DNA of 64,000 nt from Lacinutrix sp. MedPE-SW. Its GTDB lineage: Bacteria; Bacteroidota; Bacteroidia; Flavobacteriales; Flavobacteriaceae. Position 1 is the first letter of the stretch; each line of letters starts with the position of its first letter. A program made the translations under genes and the position numbers. This document shows, one piece after another, positions 41,716 through 51,484 of the stretch. The notes under the pieces are model-generated. The model was not told where the DNA came from, searched no databases, and worked only from the letters and a program-made list of their open reading frames with translations. Location: NCBI RefSeq assembly GCF_001874145.1, contig NZ_MPCX01000012.1, forward strand, positions 1 to 64,000, written 5' to 3'.

Positions 41716-43995
41716 TTATTTGAAATAATAAGAACCTGACCACTCATAGCTCTTACCGTTAATTGTTATGTTATGTTTTGTTTTTGTTGAAGCATTTGTA
41801 TTTACCGTAATAAATACCTTTACATTACCTTTTGTATTAGTAATTTCGATAGCTGTATAATCTTCCGAATCTAAAACAGTTTTGATTGATTTAATACTGC
41901 TTTTAGAGTTTACTGCAGACTCTGACACTGGACTATAACTTCCGTGTGCTTCAATTACTGAAACAAAAGTTCTGTTTTTTGAATTTTTAGCTCTCAATAT
42001 TAATGCAGGATCACGACGTAAATTAAAATTTGGATCGTTGGCTCCTATTCTAGCAAATAACAATTCGTCTTTAACTGAAGTTTCTGTAGTTAACGAATAA
42101 AACTTATTATTATTAAACCATGAAAACTTAGCATTGTCTTCTGATGCTTTTCCTGAGCCTTCTAAATATAAATGCTGATATCCATTTTTAGAACCTAACG
42201 GTTTTAATACTTCAGGTGAATTATATTCAAAATTTGTTTGTAATACTTGCCCAAAATAATAAAAAGGAAAATCATATTGATTCGCTGTAGCGGAAGTGAC
42301 TTTCATGATATCAAGCATGTATGGCTTTTCGAAATCTTCATCTTTTATAATAGCCATTGTGCGAAGCATTGTGGTTCCTGGATACGCATTTTTTTCAATT
42401 GCACTTACTACTTGTACCGTTTCATTTTCTGAAGAAAAATAATTTAAATCGGAATGATGTAAACTTCCTATATCATATTTACCAGTAAAATGAGACGTTT
42501 CATTCTGAGTTACTGTATTATGTGCAATAGTTTGCTTTGCCCAAGTTTTATTTTCTTTTAGGTAATTTCCACCTCCTTTTTGTTCGATATTTACAAAACG
42601 TGATAATCCATAATCTTGGATAACTTCTTCTCCATTTTCATATAACGAATATGACAATTTATCGTAATGTCCATGACTAGAACCTTGTGCTGCATATTTA
42701 AAAACCAATTCGATATCTTCATTTCTTAAAATACCAACACCACCTTGTTTTCCTTTTGGACCATCAGATAAATTGATAGATCTTTTAGTGAACGGTTTTT
42801 CTTTTCCATTTTTAATACCTAGAGCTACTGCCAAACCAGAATCGTCTAACAAGACTTTATCTTGTTCTTTAGCAATTGACAATAAACCAGGATCTTGATC
42901 TCCAAAATGATAAGATACATCTACAGCAGTTACTAGTGCATTTGTGTAATACGACATTCCTTTTTGACCATCGTTTAATGGAAAGAACTCACCATCTGCA
43001 TCAGATAAATTTAATAATGCATTTATAGACTTTAAAAGTACTCCTTCTTTGTATTCAAAAATTTTAAGCTCAGGTTTTACATTGTGCAATCCTTCAGCAA
43101 AAACTAAAAATGGATACATTGCGTAGCGTTGGTAATATGGTCCTTCATTATAATAACCATCTGGCGAAAAAGGCTCTTCTATGTTTGCTAAAAAACCTGC
43201 TTTTCCGTCTTTATTTAAAAATCCGCCATCGTCATCTTTTTTATTAGCATCTAATTTTAAATCTTTAATTCCGTATAATGCTCGATTGATTAATTCTTCG
43301 TCATCCATAACCAAACCAATCATTCCAACAGCTGCATTTCCCCAAGTACTATGGTTGTGCACGCGTTGGTAAAATTGCGGACTATCTACAGAAATGTGAT
43401 CTGCAAATGGTCTAAATAAATTTGTTTCTAGCTTGTTTCGTTCTTCTTCAGTTAAGTAATTATAGATACAATCGTAGGCTTGACTTACATATACTAACCA
43501 ATTAGAATCGTTTAAACATTGCCAAAATAATTTTCCTCTAGCATAAGACCTAGTTTTTGGATGTAATGGTAAGGTTTTATACAACGCTTCATATTCCATT
43601 AGCATGTCTTTTACATACTTAGCATATTTTTCGTCGTCTAAAATTTGATATAATAAACCAGCTTTTTGAAGCATAAACCAGTTTTTTTTATGCACAACAT
43701 GTGTGTAACCACCAGAATAATCTTTAGGAATTGGCACATCGATTCCTGCTTCAATTTCAGCATCAACTTCTTTTTTTACTGCTTCTAAAGATTTATCAAA
43801 AATTGGAATAGTTCCTAATTGTGCTCTAATATCTTTTACACCTTGAGCAGTTAAAATAAGTTTAGGATGTTGTTGATTTGTTACTGTTTTAGATGCAGTC
43901 TCATTAGTAGACGTATTTTCATTTTTACAAGAAAACAGTATTGTAATTAATACAAGCAACACTAATTTTATTGAGTTGTTTCTTATTTCTTTCAT
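41716..43995 (-). CDS. Oligoalginate lyase, PL17
   Basis: A 759-residue lipoprotein (lipobox in ITILFSCKNE). An alpha/alpha barrel domain occupies about residues 40-390 and carries NHSTWGN and GYYNEGPYYQRYA, which match the Asn-His and Tyr of PL17 active sites. A heparinase II/III-like beta domain follows with GSSHGHYDKLSYSLYENG. PL17 enzymes release unsaturated monomers from oligomers. It lies 18 bases before kdgF and 2 bases after the PL7-type gene, so the genes are coupled. Confidence 0.92.
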   Translation of the reverse strand: MKEIRNNSIKLVLLVLITILFSCKNENTSTNETASKTVTNQQHPKLILTAQGVKDIRAQLGTIPIFDKSLEAVKKEVDAEIEAGIDVPIPKDYSGGYTHVVHKKNWFMLQKAGLLYQILDDEKYAKYVKDMLMEYEALYKTLPLHPKTRSYARGKLFWQCLNDSNWLVYVSQAYDCIYNYLTEEERNKLETNLFRPFADHISVDSPQFYQRVHNHSTWGNAAVGMIGLVMDDEELINRALYGIKDLKLDANKKDDDGGFLNKDGKAGFLANIEEPFSPDGYYNEGPYYQRYAMYPFLVFAEGLHNVKPELKIFEYKEGVLLKSINALLNLSDADGEFFPLNDGQKGMSYYTNALVTAVDVSYHFGDQDPGLLSIAKEQDKVLLDDSGLAVALGIKNGKEKPFTKRSINLSDGPKGKQGGVGILRNEDIELVFKYAAQGSSHGHYDKLSYSLYENGEEVIQDYGLSRFVNIEQKGGGNYLKENKTWAKQTIAHNTVTQNETSHFTGKYDIGSLHHSDLNYFSSENETVQVVSAIEKNAYPGTTMLRTMAIIKDEDFEKPYMLDIMKVTSATANQYDFPFYYFGQVLQTNFEYNSPEVLKPLGSKNGYQHLYLEGSGKASEDNAKFSWFNNNKFYSLTTETSVKDELLFARIGANDPNFNLRRDPALILRAKNSKNRTFVSVIEAHGSYSPVSESAVNSKSSIKSIKTVLDSEDYTAIEITNTKGNVKVFITVNTNASTKTKHNITINGKSYEWSGSYYFK

Positions 43996-43997
43996 CT

Positions 43998-45023
43998 TTA
44001 TTGTTTTGGTGCTGTTGCTTCGCCTACGGTTGCAGATTTAAACCAAACCTCAGCATAGCTTCCGTTTTCGTATTGTTTAGCAATATCACCACCATAAATT
44101 TCAGACTTTGTAGACTTATAATTTGCTTGGTTATAAGCGCCTTGTTTAAAGTAATTAATTTCGCCAGCATAGGCAGTTTCTCTTTCAACGCCTCCACCTT
44201 TTTCTCTATTTGCATATACGCGTTTCACTTGTTCTGGCACAGCTTCTCTTGTTGCAAATTCGGATTTTATCAGGCTTTTAGTAAACGTTACCGTTTCGTG
44301 ACTTTCACTTTTAAAAGTTAAATACATGATACCCTTATAAACGTTTACCTCGTAACTAAATTCTTCATTTAAAGCAATACCATTTTCTGGTTCTTTAGGA
44401 TAAGTGGTTGCATCTTTACCAACTACAGAAAAATCGTGTCCCCAAACTGCTGTAGAATAATCGAATCTTCCAATATTATCTCCTTCTGTATTAATTTCAT
44501 AATTCCAAAATACAGAGCCTTTTGTGTGACCGGGAAATTTCTTGTAATAGATTTTTAGTGGTTCGTTTTCATGACCTTCGTCACTATGAATTTGTCCAAC
44601 AACAACCGAATATGACGAAGCTGCTGTAGCATCACCTGTAGTTGATACGTGTTTTACTTTTAAAGTTCCTGTTAGTTTTCCACCTTCTTCGGGAATCCAA
44701 TGTCTTTTTTCACCTAACTCTGTTCTTGTGTTGCTAGAGGTTCTTGAAGTTATACCAGAATTTGGTGTTTTATAAACTACCCAATCTGTATTATTTTCAG
44801 TTTCTACATAGAAAAAATCATCTTTTTGAAAACCTACTAAATCGTCAACATACGTTCCGTCTCCTAAAAGAATTTTCCATTTATCCATAAACGGAATGAC
44901 ATCGCTTGGGTATTTTATTTTAGCTTCAGATGTAACTTCTGTATCAGTTTCAGTCTTATTTGTTTCATTTTTACATGAAAACACTGTAAAAAATGTGATT
45001 ATTATGATTAGGGATTTTTTCAT
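43998..45023 (-). CDS. Alginate lyase, PL7-like (alginate_lyase2)
   Basis: A 341-residue lipoprotein (lipobox in FFTVFSCKNE). The single beta-jelly-roll lyase domain has the family motifs RTELGEKR, VGQIHSDEG and YFKQGAYNQ. It differs from the two other PL7 enzymes by longer loops and the RTELGE variant, so it probably belongs to another PL7 subfamily and may prefer a different block type. A compact hairpin lies just upstream of its start. Confidence 0.88.
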   Translation of the reverse strand: MKKSLIIIITFFTVFSCKNETNKTETDTEVTSEAKIKYPSDVIPFMDKWKILLGDGTYVDDLVGFQKDDFFYVETENNTDWVVYKTPNSGITSRTSSNTRTELGEKRHWIPEEGGKLTGTLKVKHVSTTGDATAASSYSVVVGQIHSDEGHENEPLKIYYKKFPGHTKGSVFWNYEINTEGDNIGRFDYSTAVWGHDFSVVGKDATTYPKEPENGIALNEEFSYEVNVYKGIMYLTFKSESHETVTFTKSLIKSEFATREAVPEQVKRVYANREKGGGVERETAYAGEINYFKQGAYNQANYKSTKSEIYGGDIAKQYENGSYAEVWFKSATVGEATAPKQ

Positions 45024-45051
45024 TTTATACTTTTTTACTCTTATTGATAAG

Positions 45052-45071
45052 ATTCCTGCCTTCGCAGGAAT
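45052..45071. repeat. REP-like hairpin between lyase genes
   Basis: ATTCCTGC (45052-45059), loop CTTC, GCAGGAAT (45064-45071): a perfect 8-bp stem directly after the PL6 stop. Copies of this hairpin type are frequent between genes in flavobacteria. It may protect or part-terminate the mRNA. Confidence 0.65.
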
Positions 45072-45075
45072 GGCA

Positions 45076-47379
45076 TTAATACATTAAGGTTTGCTTTAAG
45101 TTTTCTTCTGTTTTTATTTTACCAGAATTGATTAATGTATTGTTTGATTCTACATTGTTTTTTGCTCCCCAAAGAATTGAAACAAATTGTACTTTATTGT
45201 TTTTAAACGTGTTGTTATTAATATTTACATTTATAATTCCTCTGTGATTAAGCAACATTCCATTCTTTTCTGCTGCACCACAATTTATAAACGTACTATT
45301 TGTTACCAATAAGTTTCCGCCAATTGTAGACTCATCATATCCACCACGATAATAGTCAATCACGTTTTGTTTTACGTTCGTGAATTTGCAATTATCAACA
45401 GTTAAATATTCTGTGTTATAATCACCTCTGTCGTTTGTTTCTTCAGATAATTCTAAACCGTTTTCACAGTCTGAAATTGCTGTGTTTTTAAAGATGATTT
45501 CTTCAGAAAAAGATTGCTTGTACACTTTTAAAGCATAATTAAAATTGCTGATTTCTGAATCTAAAACTTCCAAACCGAAGTGATTAGACATGTTCTTTTT
45601 TAAACTCGCGAATGCTTGCTGAGAACCTGTTCCTTTTAACTTGATGTTTTTTACAGTTAGTTTTCCATAAGGATGCAATTCGATAGCTGGTGTATTTGCT
45701 GCACCTGCATAAACAATTTCAGCATTTCCTTTAGATTGAATCGTTATCGTTTTATTTACGATTAACGATTCTGAAATATTATAAACACCTTCATTTAAAC
45801 TTAAAACATCTCCACTTTCTGCTGCTTCAAGTTTACTAACCAATTCCGAAGCATTAGCAACGGTATGTGTTGTTGCTTCTTTTGCTTCTACTTCATTTGA
45901 AAACCAATCTGCTCCATATTTAGATTTATCTAACAAGTCTAAATTTATGTCTTCAGCTTTTGCAATTGCTCCTATTGTATTCGATTTTTCTCTAGAATTT
46001 CCTAATAAATCATTTGTAATTGTTTCAAAATCGTAGCCTTTGTAAACTTCTACGTCATCGAATCCTGAAGTTGGTACAGATAAGTTTGAACCTATATCTG
46101 TTAAGGTTAAATCTTTAGTAATTAAATCATGATTGTTTTTAACTTCTACGCCGTTATTGTCGATAATATTACTTGCAAATGTTACGCCATCTGCTTTATC
46201 GTGCTCGATAATTGGGTTTGGATCACCTTCAGAATTATAAATAATATTATTCACAACTTCGGTTCTTAAAGGTCTTGCAGATCTAATTTCTGACTTTGGC
46301 AAAACATCTGCTTGCGCAATATTTGTACCTACTCCAAATTGCCATGGCGAGCTAGAATCTACAAACGTATTGTAAGCTACCACAACATCTGTAACTTGAT
46401 TATAACGGTTTAATGGTGACTTCGGAATTCCGTTCATAATAGCAATCGGACTTCTAAAATTCTTACCTTTTATTTTGTAAAATAGGTTGTTGATTACCCA
46501 ATGACCTGTATTGATGATTCTAATGCCACCATATTGATCGTTTACGCCATCACCAATAAAATAATTCCCGTCAATAGTAACGTAGTTTCCGTGACGTGTA
46601 ACCACAGAACCTTCACTTTTATAAAACACATTATTTTTAATGATGTTGAAATTGGTTTTGCTTGAAATGATTTCTACTTCACCATTACATTCTTCAAATA
46701 AATTATTTGCAATTAATGTGTTACTAGGACTCATTGATGTAAAACTACTACCTAACTGAATCGTTTCACCTCTTGCACCACCTTTTCTTGGTCTTGGACC
46801 AAAGTGATTGTTGATGATTTTATGATAGTTTCGTATGCTTTGATTTCCTTTTAAATCTACTCTTAAGGTTGGACCACCATTTGTTTTACCAGCAAGATAA
46901 GAGTTGCTAAATTCGTTGTGTTTACCGTAAAGCTGTACCCAAAGATTGTCTTGATCGCGCTCTAAATTATTATAATCTAAAATTACACAGTTGGTAACTT
47001 TAGAGTGATTGGCAACTTCTTTAGGACTAGTTCTAAACGCGATAACGTTTGTTTTTGGTGAAAATCCATTTCTAAAAAACAAACCGCTTACTTCTATGTA
47101 ATTTCCACTAATTTCTAAACTAGAGGCACCTTCTATAAAAACTTTTCCAGGCGTTTCTGCTTTTAATGTAATTGGATTGCTTTCGGTTCCTTCACCAATA
47201 AGTTTGATTTCTACATCTTTGTATGTTCCGTTCGCTAAAATAATATTGTCTCCTGGTTCAACGCTAGAAATAGCATTTTGTAATTCGTCTACATTAGAAA
47301 CTGTTATACCTGATACTGTTTTCTCCTTACAAGAAAGGAAACATAGCAGTAAGCTGCATATTAAAAAGTATTTTTTCAT
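45076..47379 (-). CDS. Alginate lyase, PL6
   Basis: A 767-residue lipoprotein (lipobox in LLLCFLSC). The first half is a right-handed parallel beta-helix of the chondroitinase-B type (NGTYKDVEIKLIGEG, LEISGNYIEVSGLFFRNGF). The active-site stretch is NNHFGPRPRKGGARGETIQL with the conserved Arg. The second half (about 480-767) is another beta-helix. Two-domain PL6 enzymes act on poly-MG or poly-G alginate. The gene lies 23 bases after the leading PL7 gene. Confidence 0.92.
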   Translation of the reverse strand: MKKYFLICSLLLCFLSCKEKTVSGITVSNVDELQNAISSVEPGDNIILANGTYKDVEIKLIGEGTESNPITLKAETPGKVFIEGASSLEISGNYIEVSGLFFRNGFSPKTNVIAFRTSPKEVANHSKVTNCVILDYNNLERDQDNLWVQLYGKHNEFSNSYLAGKTNGGPTLRVDLKGNQSIRNYHKIINNHFGPRPRKGGARGETIQLGSSFTSMSPSNTLIANNLFEECNGEVEIISSKTNFNIIKNNVFYKSEGSVVTRHGNYVTIDGNYFIGDGVNDQYGGIRIINTGHWVINNLFYKIKGKNFRSPIAIMNGIPKSPLNRYNQVTDVVVAYNTFVDSSSPWQFGVGTNIAQADVLPKSEIRSARPLRTEVVNNIIYNSEGDPNPIIEHDKADGVTFASNIIDNNGVEVKNNHDLITKDLTLTDIGSNLSVPTSGFDDVEVYKGYDFETITNDLLGNSREKSNTIGAIAKAEDINLDLLDKSKYGADWFSNEVEAKEATTHTVANASELVSKLEAAESGDVLSLNEGVYNISESLIVNKTITIQSKGNAEIVYAGAANTPAIELHPYGKLTVKNIKLKGTGSQQAFASLKKNMSNHFGLEVLDSEISNFNYALKVYKQSFSEEIIFKNTAISDCENGLELSEETNDRGDYNTEYLTVDNCKFTNVKQNVIDYYRGGYDESTIGGNLLVTNSTFINCGAAEKNGMLLNHRGIINVNINNNTFKNNKVQFVSILWGAKNNVESNNTLINSGKIKTEENLKQTLMY

Positions 47380-47402
47380 TTAAAAATTATTGTTTTTTTT
47401 TA

Positions 47403-48317
47403 TTAATGAGTAACCTGTAAATTGTAATATTTCACGTAAGAAAAAGCATTAGAATTTGTTGAATTTAGATAATTACCTGCTTTAAAATAATTTTCAAAAG
47501 GCCATTTATCTAGACTTACATCTTGATAAACAAAAGCCTCGTTATTATTTAATTGCACCTCTACTCTAGCATCTGAAGCTGTTATTCTAAAAGAAAAGCT
47601 TTCGAAACCAACATAGCCTAAGTTTTCTTTAATATCATACCAAGTACTACTAGAAGTATCTAACAAATCGTCTCCAGAAGTAGTTTCATCTATAAGTGAC
47701 TTTTTATGAGACCAGATATAGCCATCTTTCCAATATATTTTAATTAATGGCGGACCATTATTAGATGAAAAATTATGTATATCCATATCTTCCTGAGATA
47801 TAATACCATGAATTTGCATGACTATAACTCTATGGTATTCATCGCTTGAGTCTGTATTTTGTGAGATAGAATCTATTTTTAATTGACCAGTCATCTCTCC
47901 ACCTTCTAATAAGGTCCAATTCTCTCTTGAGTTGCTAGGGTTAATAAGTTCTCTTAACTCAGTTCTAGAATAAGAACTGTTTGTGGTAGAAACACCTGGA
48001 TAGGTATAGAAGACCAATGAACTATCCTCTATATCATCATACATAAAAGGTATAACAGGCTCTAAGGTTTGATAACTAAAATTAATTAATTGAGCCGGTT
48101 GATACTCGTCTGGACCACCATTATTATTTTCATCTACAGGAAGCGTAACTTTCCAGTTTGAAAAATCTATTGGAGCATAAATAGGATTATTATCATCACC
48201 TGTTTCTCCTGAAGGTAAAGTTGGGTTTTGAGAGCTTTCTGGTCTATTATCAACTTCATTATTACTAGAACAATTAACAAAAAACACTATTGAAAAAACA
48301 AGTAAATACTTATACAT
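47403..48317 (-). CDS. Alginate lyase, PL7
   Basis: A 304-residue lipoprotein (lipobox in VFFVNCSS) with a 25-residue acidic linker and a PL7 jelly roll. SRTELRELI, MQIHGII and ENYFKAGNYLNS are the signature motifs. It lacks the poly-Lys tract of its paralogue at 34605. It is first of the run PL7, PL6, PL7-like, PL17, KdgF and follows an operator-bearing promoter. Confidence 0.92.
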   Translation of the reverse strand: MYKYLLVFSIVFFVNCSSNNEVDNRPESSQNPTLPSGETGDDNNPIYAPIDFSNWKVTLPVDENNNGGPDEYQPAQLINFSYQTLEPVIPFMYDDIEDSSLVFYTYPGVSTTNSSYSRTELRELINPSNSRENWTLLEGGEMTGQLKIDSISQNTDSSDEYHRVIVMQIHGIISQEDMDIHNFSSNNGPPLIKIYWKDGYIWSHKKSLIDETTSGDDLLDTSSSTWYDIKENLGYVGFESFSFRITASDARVEVQLNNNEAFVYQDVSLDKWPFENYFKAGNYLNSTNSNAFSYVKYYNLQVTH

Positions 48318-48357
48318 TTTATAAAGAATTAACAGCAGAATTAATTAAACAAATCAA

Positions 48358-48410
48358 CTGGTTTACCAGATTGGTTTACCAAATATAATGATATTTAACA
48401 GCTCTCCAAA
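48358..48410 (-). promoter_or_regulatory. Lyase operon promoter with two phased operator boxes
   Basis: Minus strand: -33 TTTG (48407-48410), 19-bp gap, -7 TATATTTG (48380-48387). Boxes CTGGTTTACCAG (48358-48369) and TTGGTTTACCAA (48371-48382) start 13 bp apart. The second overlaps the -7 element by the same three bases as in the susC promoter. Confidence 0.72.
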
Positions 48411-48545
48411 TTTTTAACTAGTAAAGTTTAATGTTAAATTTTAGAGAATATAATAAAATCACACCGCTTAAGATATCGATCTTTACAATTCTATTAACGT
48501 AAAGTAAATTCCTAATTATTTAAATTAGCAATTAAAACCCTTAAT

Positions 48546-49382
48546 ATGAAACTAAAATTATTTATTATACCTTTAGTATGCCTGCTATTTTTTAATTGCG
48601 CTTCAAGAAAAATTAAAGACATTACATACCTAACTAAAACAGAAAAAATAAATGATAATAAACCTACACTAAACGTATTTGAACCCAAAAAAACAACTAC
48701 AGATAAAAATGCTGTAGTTATTTTTGTTCATGGTGGTTACTGGAAAGATGGAGATAAAAAAACCTATGGCTTTTTAGGAAGAAACTTTGCTAAAAATGAT
48801 ATTGTAACTGTTATTCCTGGATATACTTTAAGCCCAAATGCTAACTATGATTTAATGGCTAAACAAATAGCCCAAGCCGTAGAGTGGACAAAAAACAACA
48901 TTGATAAATATAAAGGAGACCCAAACCAAATATATGTTATGGGACATAGTGCTGGTGGTCATTTAGTAGCACTAATAAGTACAAATCCTAAATATTTAAA
49001 AAACAAAAAAGATATTAAGGGTGTTATTTTAAACGATGCGGCAGGATTAGATATGAAAAGTTATTTAGAAGAAAATGCGCCAACTAGCAAATATCATTAT
49101 GATGTAACTTGGACTAAAAACCCTGAAAACTGGAAAGACGCTTCACCAATTTATTTTTTAAATGATGAAACGCCTCCTTTTTTAATTTATGTAGGGTCTA
49201 AAACTTATCCTTCTATTATGACATCTAATTCAGCTTTTGTTGAAGCTCTAAAACCTTATCAACCAAAATTAGAAAAAATTATTTTAGACAAAAAACATGT
49301 ACCTATGATGTCTCATTACTTTTTTCCTTGGGTAAAAAGGTATGATGAGATAGTAAATTTTATAAATAAAACTAAGATTTAA
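48546..49382 (+). CDS. Alpha/beta-hydrolase, esterase-like lipoprotein
   Basis: A 278-residue lipoprotein (lipobox in LLFFNCAS). It has the oxyanion motif FVHGGYW and the nucleophile in GHSAGG. A late His in KKHVPMMSH completes a likely triad. It resembles BD-FAE/carboxylesterase proteins. Being divergent from the lyase operon, it could remove acetyl groups from alginate or other glycans, but nothing proves that. Its 3' end overlaps the rhodanese gene on the other strand by 11 bases. Confidence 0.82.
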   Translation: MKLKLFIIPLVCLLFFNCASRKIKDITYLTKTEKINDNKPTLNVFEPKKTTTDKNAVVIFVHGGYWKDGDKKTYGFLGRNFAKNDIVTVIPGYTLSPNANYDLMAKQIAQAVEWTKNNIDKYKGDPNQIYVMGHSAGGHLVALISTNPKYLKNKKDIKGVILNDAAGLDMKSYLEENAPTSKYHYDVTWTKNPENWKDASPIYFLNDETPPFLIYVGSKTYPSIMTSNSAFVEALKPYQPKLEKIILDKKHVPMMSHYFFPWVKRYDEIVNFINKTKI

Positions 49383-49770
49383 CTTTTAAATCAAGAGCTT
49401 TAAACTGCCATTTAGAAAAACCTCCTTTTAAATCGTATATTTTTTTAAAACCTGCTTTTTGCATTTTCTCAGCACATTTAGCACTTCTACCACCACGTTG
49501 GCAGTATAATATTACTGGTTTCTCTTTATCTAAGCCAATAATATCTGTATCAAAAGTTGGTGAATTAAAGTCAATATTTTGAGATTTATTAATATGTCCT
49601 TTATCGTATTCGTCTTTTGTTCTAACGTCTATTAATTGCACATTCTCTAATGAAAGAAGCGTGTCCATTTCTTCAACAGAAACAACAGTAACAGGATTGT
49701 TTTTTTTATCTTCACAGTTTAGTAAAGTAAAACCTAAAAATAAAGCAAGTACAATTATTTTAGTTTTCAT
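49372..49770 (-). CDS. Rhodanese-like lipoprotein
   Basis: A 132-residue single rhodanese domain. A signal with lipobox Cys19 (FTLLNCED) anchors it outside the cytoplasm. The active-site Cys90 is in YCQRGGRS. Rhodaneses carry sulfur as a persulfide. It lies 22 bases after a cytoplasmic rhodanese, so the pair could handle sulfur on both sides of the membrane (inference). Confidence 0.88.
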   Translation of the reverse strand: MKTKIIVLALFLGFTLLNCEDKKNNPVTVVSVEEMDTLLSLENVQLIDVRTKDEYDKGHINKSQNIDFNSPTFDTDIIGLDKEKPVILYCQRGGRSAKCAEKMQKAGFKKIYDLKGGFSKWQFKALDLKVKS

Positions 49771-49792
49771 ATTATTATTAATTTAAATGTAG

Positions 49793-50131
49793 TTATTGTG
49801 TTTTTTCGCCAGTCCATTCTTGAAAACCACCAACTAGGTTATAAGCATTTTCAAAACCTAATTGATTCATTATAGAACAAGCTTGTCCACTTCTTCCTCC
49901 AGATTTACAGTACACGTAATAGTTTTTATTTTTGTCTAGTGCTTCTAACTCATATATAAAAGCTTGACCTTTAAAAATATTTATATTTTTAGCGTTTGGT
50001 ATGTAACCATCTGCAACTTCTTCTTCTGTTCTAACATCTAAAATAAAAGCATTATCGTCTGCTTCTAACTGTGCTTTCCATTGCTCTTGTGATAAATCTG
50101 CCATTTTAATTTTATTAGCTTTTTTTAGCAT
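49793..50131 (-). CDS. Cytoplasmic rhodanese-like protein
   Basis: A 112-residue single-domain rhodanese without a signal peptide. The active-site Cys75 is in YCKSGGRSGQA, and FILDVRTEEEVADGYIPNA marks the CH2A-like region. A later Met at residue 10 is an alternative start. It is first of the two-gene rhodanese unit. Confidence 0.88.
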   Translation of the reverse strand: MLKKANKIKMADLSQEQWKAQLEADDNAFILDVRTEEEVADGYIPNAKNINIFKGQAFIYELEALDKNKNYYVYCKSGGRSGQACSIMNQLGFENAYNLVGGFQEWTGEKTQ

Positions 50132-50171
50132 GTAAAGTTAATCAATTTAACGTTTTATTATGATATAGACG

Positions 50172-50200
50172 AAAAAAAACCTGAAGTGTTACACTTCAGG
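50172..50200 (-). terminator. Rho-independent terminator, minus strand
   Basis: Stem CCTGAAGTG/CACTTCAGG with a three-base loop and a run of eight T in the minus direction. It ends the redoxin transcript. Confidence 0.88.
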
Positions 50201-50224
50201 CTAAATAATATTATGTGAAGTTAA

Positions 50225-50833
50225 TTAAACCTTTATAGAACAGCCTATAGCTTTAGTTTCTTTAACTTCAATTTCTTTTCCATTTAACAATGCATTTACA
50301 GCATTTTCAACGTATTTAGTTTTTACTTTACTAGCATCTTGGTAATTATCGTCTATTGCTCCTATATATTTAACAACATTTCCTTTTTTGGTTTTTTCTA
50401 AAACGTATATATGAGGTGTTTTTGTTGCACCATATTGCGGATAAATTTCTTGATCTTTATCCATTAAATATGGAAATGTAAAACCTTTTTCTTTTGCTCT
50501 TTTTTGCATTGCAGCCATATTATCTCCAGGTTTAACATCTATATTATTAGGCATAATTGCAATTACAGGATAGCCTTTAGGAGCATACATTTTATTTAAT
50601 GCTTCAATTCTATCTTCATAAGCAACAGCGTATGGACATGTATTACATGTAAATGTTATTATAAATCCTTTAGCATCTTCAAAATTAGACATAGATACCA
50701 TTTTGCCATCTATATTCTCTAATTTAAAATCTGTTGCTATATCTCCAATTTTATAACCCTTATTGACACTTGTAAAAGCACTTGCTATAACTGCAATTAA
50801 TAATAAAGCACTCCATTTTTTAATAGTTTTCAT
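50225..50833 (-). CDS. Exported thioredoxin-like/redoxin protein
   Basis: A 202-residue protein of the AhpC/TSA-redoxin group. It has a signal segment (residues 1-22), FKLENIDGKMVSMSNF, and the redox site TCNTCPY (Cys63, Cys66). NTCPYAVAYEDRI is typical of the periplasmic thioredoxin-like proteins of this phylum. It lies 7 bases after the TlpA-like gene and is terminated by the hairpin at 50172. Confidence 0.88.
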   Translation of the reverse strand: MKTIKKWSALLLIAVIASAFTSVNKGYKIGDIATDFKLENIDGKMVSMSNFEDAKGFIITFTCNTCPYAVAYEDRIEALNKMYAPKGYPVIAIMPNNIDVKPGDNMAAMQKRAKEKGFTFPYLMDKDQEIYPQYGATKTPHIYVLEKTKKGNVVKYIGAIDDNYQDASKVKTKYVENAVNALLNGKEIEVKETKAIGCSIKV

Positions 50834-50840
50834 AATATAT

Positions 50841-51350
50841 TTATTTTAAAAATTTATTTACTTCTTCTTCTAACTCACTGTAATTAAAAGAACGCTCATA
50901 AAATGCTCTTTTTTCACTGCTATAAATAACTGTTGCTGGTATTGCTCCTGTCCAGTTTTTATCTATTTTCGGTATCCATGTATTTGAGTCTACATCATTT
51001 AGAGCTACTACTTTAGATTGTAATTTGTTTTTTTTTATATAAGGTTTTAATCGTTTTTCATATTGATTTGGAAAATCTAAACTTACTAAAATCACTTCAA
51101 CATTTTTAGACTTGTAATCTTCATTTAATTTTTCAAAATATGGTAATTCTTTAATACAAGGTGCACACCAAGTTGCCCAAAAGTTTACCACATAAACTTT
51201 ATCATCTTTTTTAGTTAAAAGTGGTTCTAACTCATCAAAATTATAAACTTCAAGTTTTACATTGTAATCTTCTGTTAGAAAATCTTGATTTTTTTTATCA
51301 GATTTACAACTGGAAAATAATATAACTAAAATTAAAAGGTATTTATTCAT
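50841..51350 (-). CDS. TlpA/ResA-like thiol-disulfide lipoprotein
   Basis: A 169-residue protein from the Met at 51350. The in-frame Met at 51383 adds a segment without signal character. The lipobox is ILFSSCKS. The thioredoxin fold has NFWATWCAPCIKELPYF (CxxC) and GAIPATVIY with the cis-Pro. It probably reduces periplasmic or extracytoplasmic disulfides. It is first of a two-gene unit with the redoxin. Confidence 0.88.
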   Translation of the reverse strand: MNKYLLILVILFSSCKSDKKNQDFLTEDYNVKLEVYNFDELEPLLTKKDDKVYVVNFWATWCAPCIKELPYFEKLNEDYKSKNVEVILVSLDFPNQYEKRLKPYIKKNKLQSKVVALNDVDSNTWIPKIDKNWTGAIPATVIYSSEKRAFYERSFNYSELEEEVNKFLK

Positions 51351-51415
51351 ACCATAAAAATAATAAGCAAAATGCATCTTCAATATTATTTAACAAATAT
51401 TTACGTTAAATTTTA

Positions 51416-51446
51416 TTTGCTAACAAAATATAGATTTATATATTTG
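51416..51446 (+). promoter_or_regulatory. trp operon promoter
   Basis: TTTG (51416-51419), 19-bp gap, TATATTTG (51439-51446): a full Bacteroidota consensus. Transcription should start near 51,453, about 30 bases before the leader peptide start. Confidence 0.75.
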
Positions 51447-51484
51447 AACTTTATAAAAAAGAATAGCTATTTAGCTTTAAATAA

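Noticed and set aside
44896-45087. Plus-strand ORF ending AFAGMALIH
   Set aside because: It is translation through the ATTCCTGC/GCAGGAAT hairpin and the antisense of a signal peptide, not a gene.
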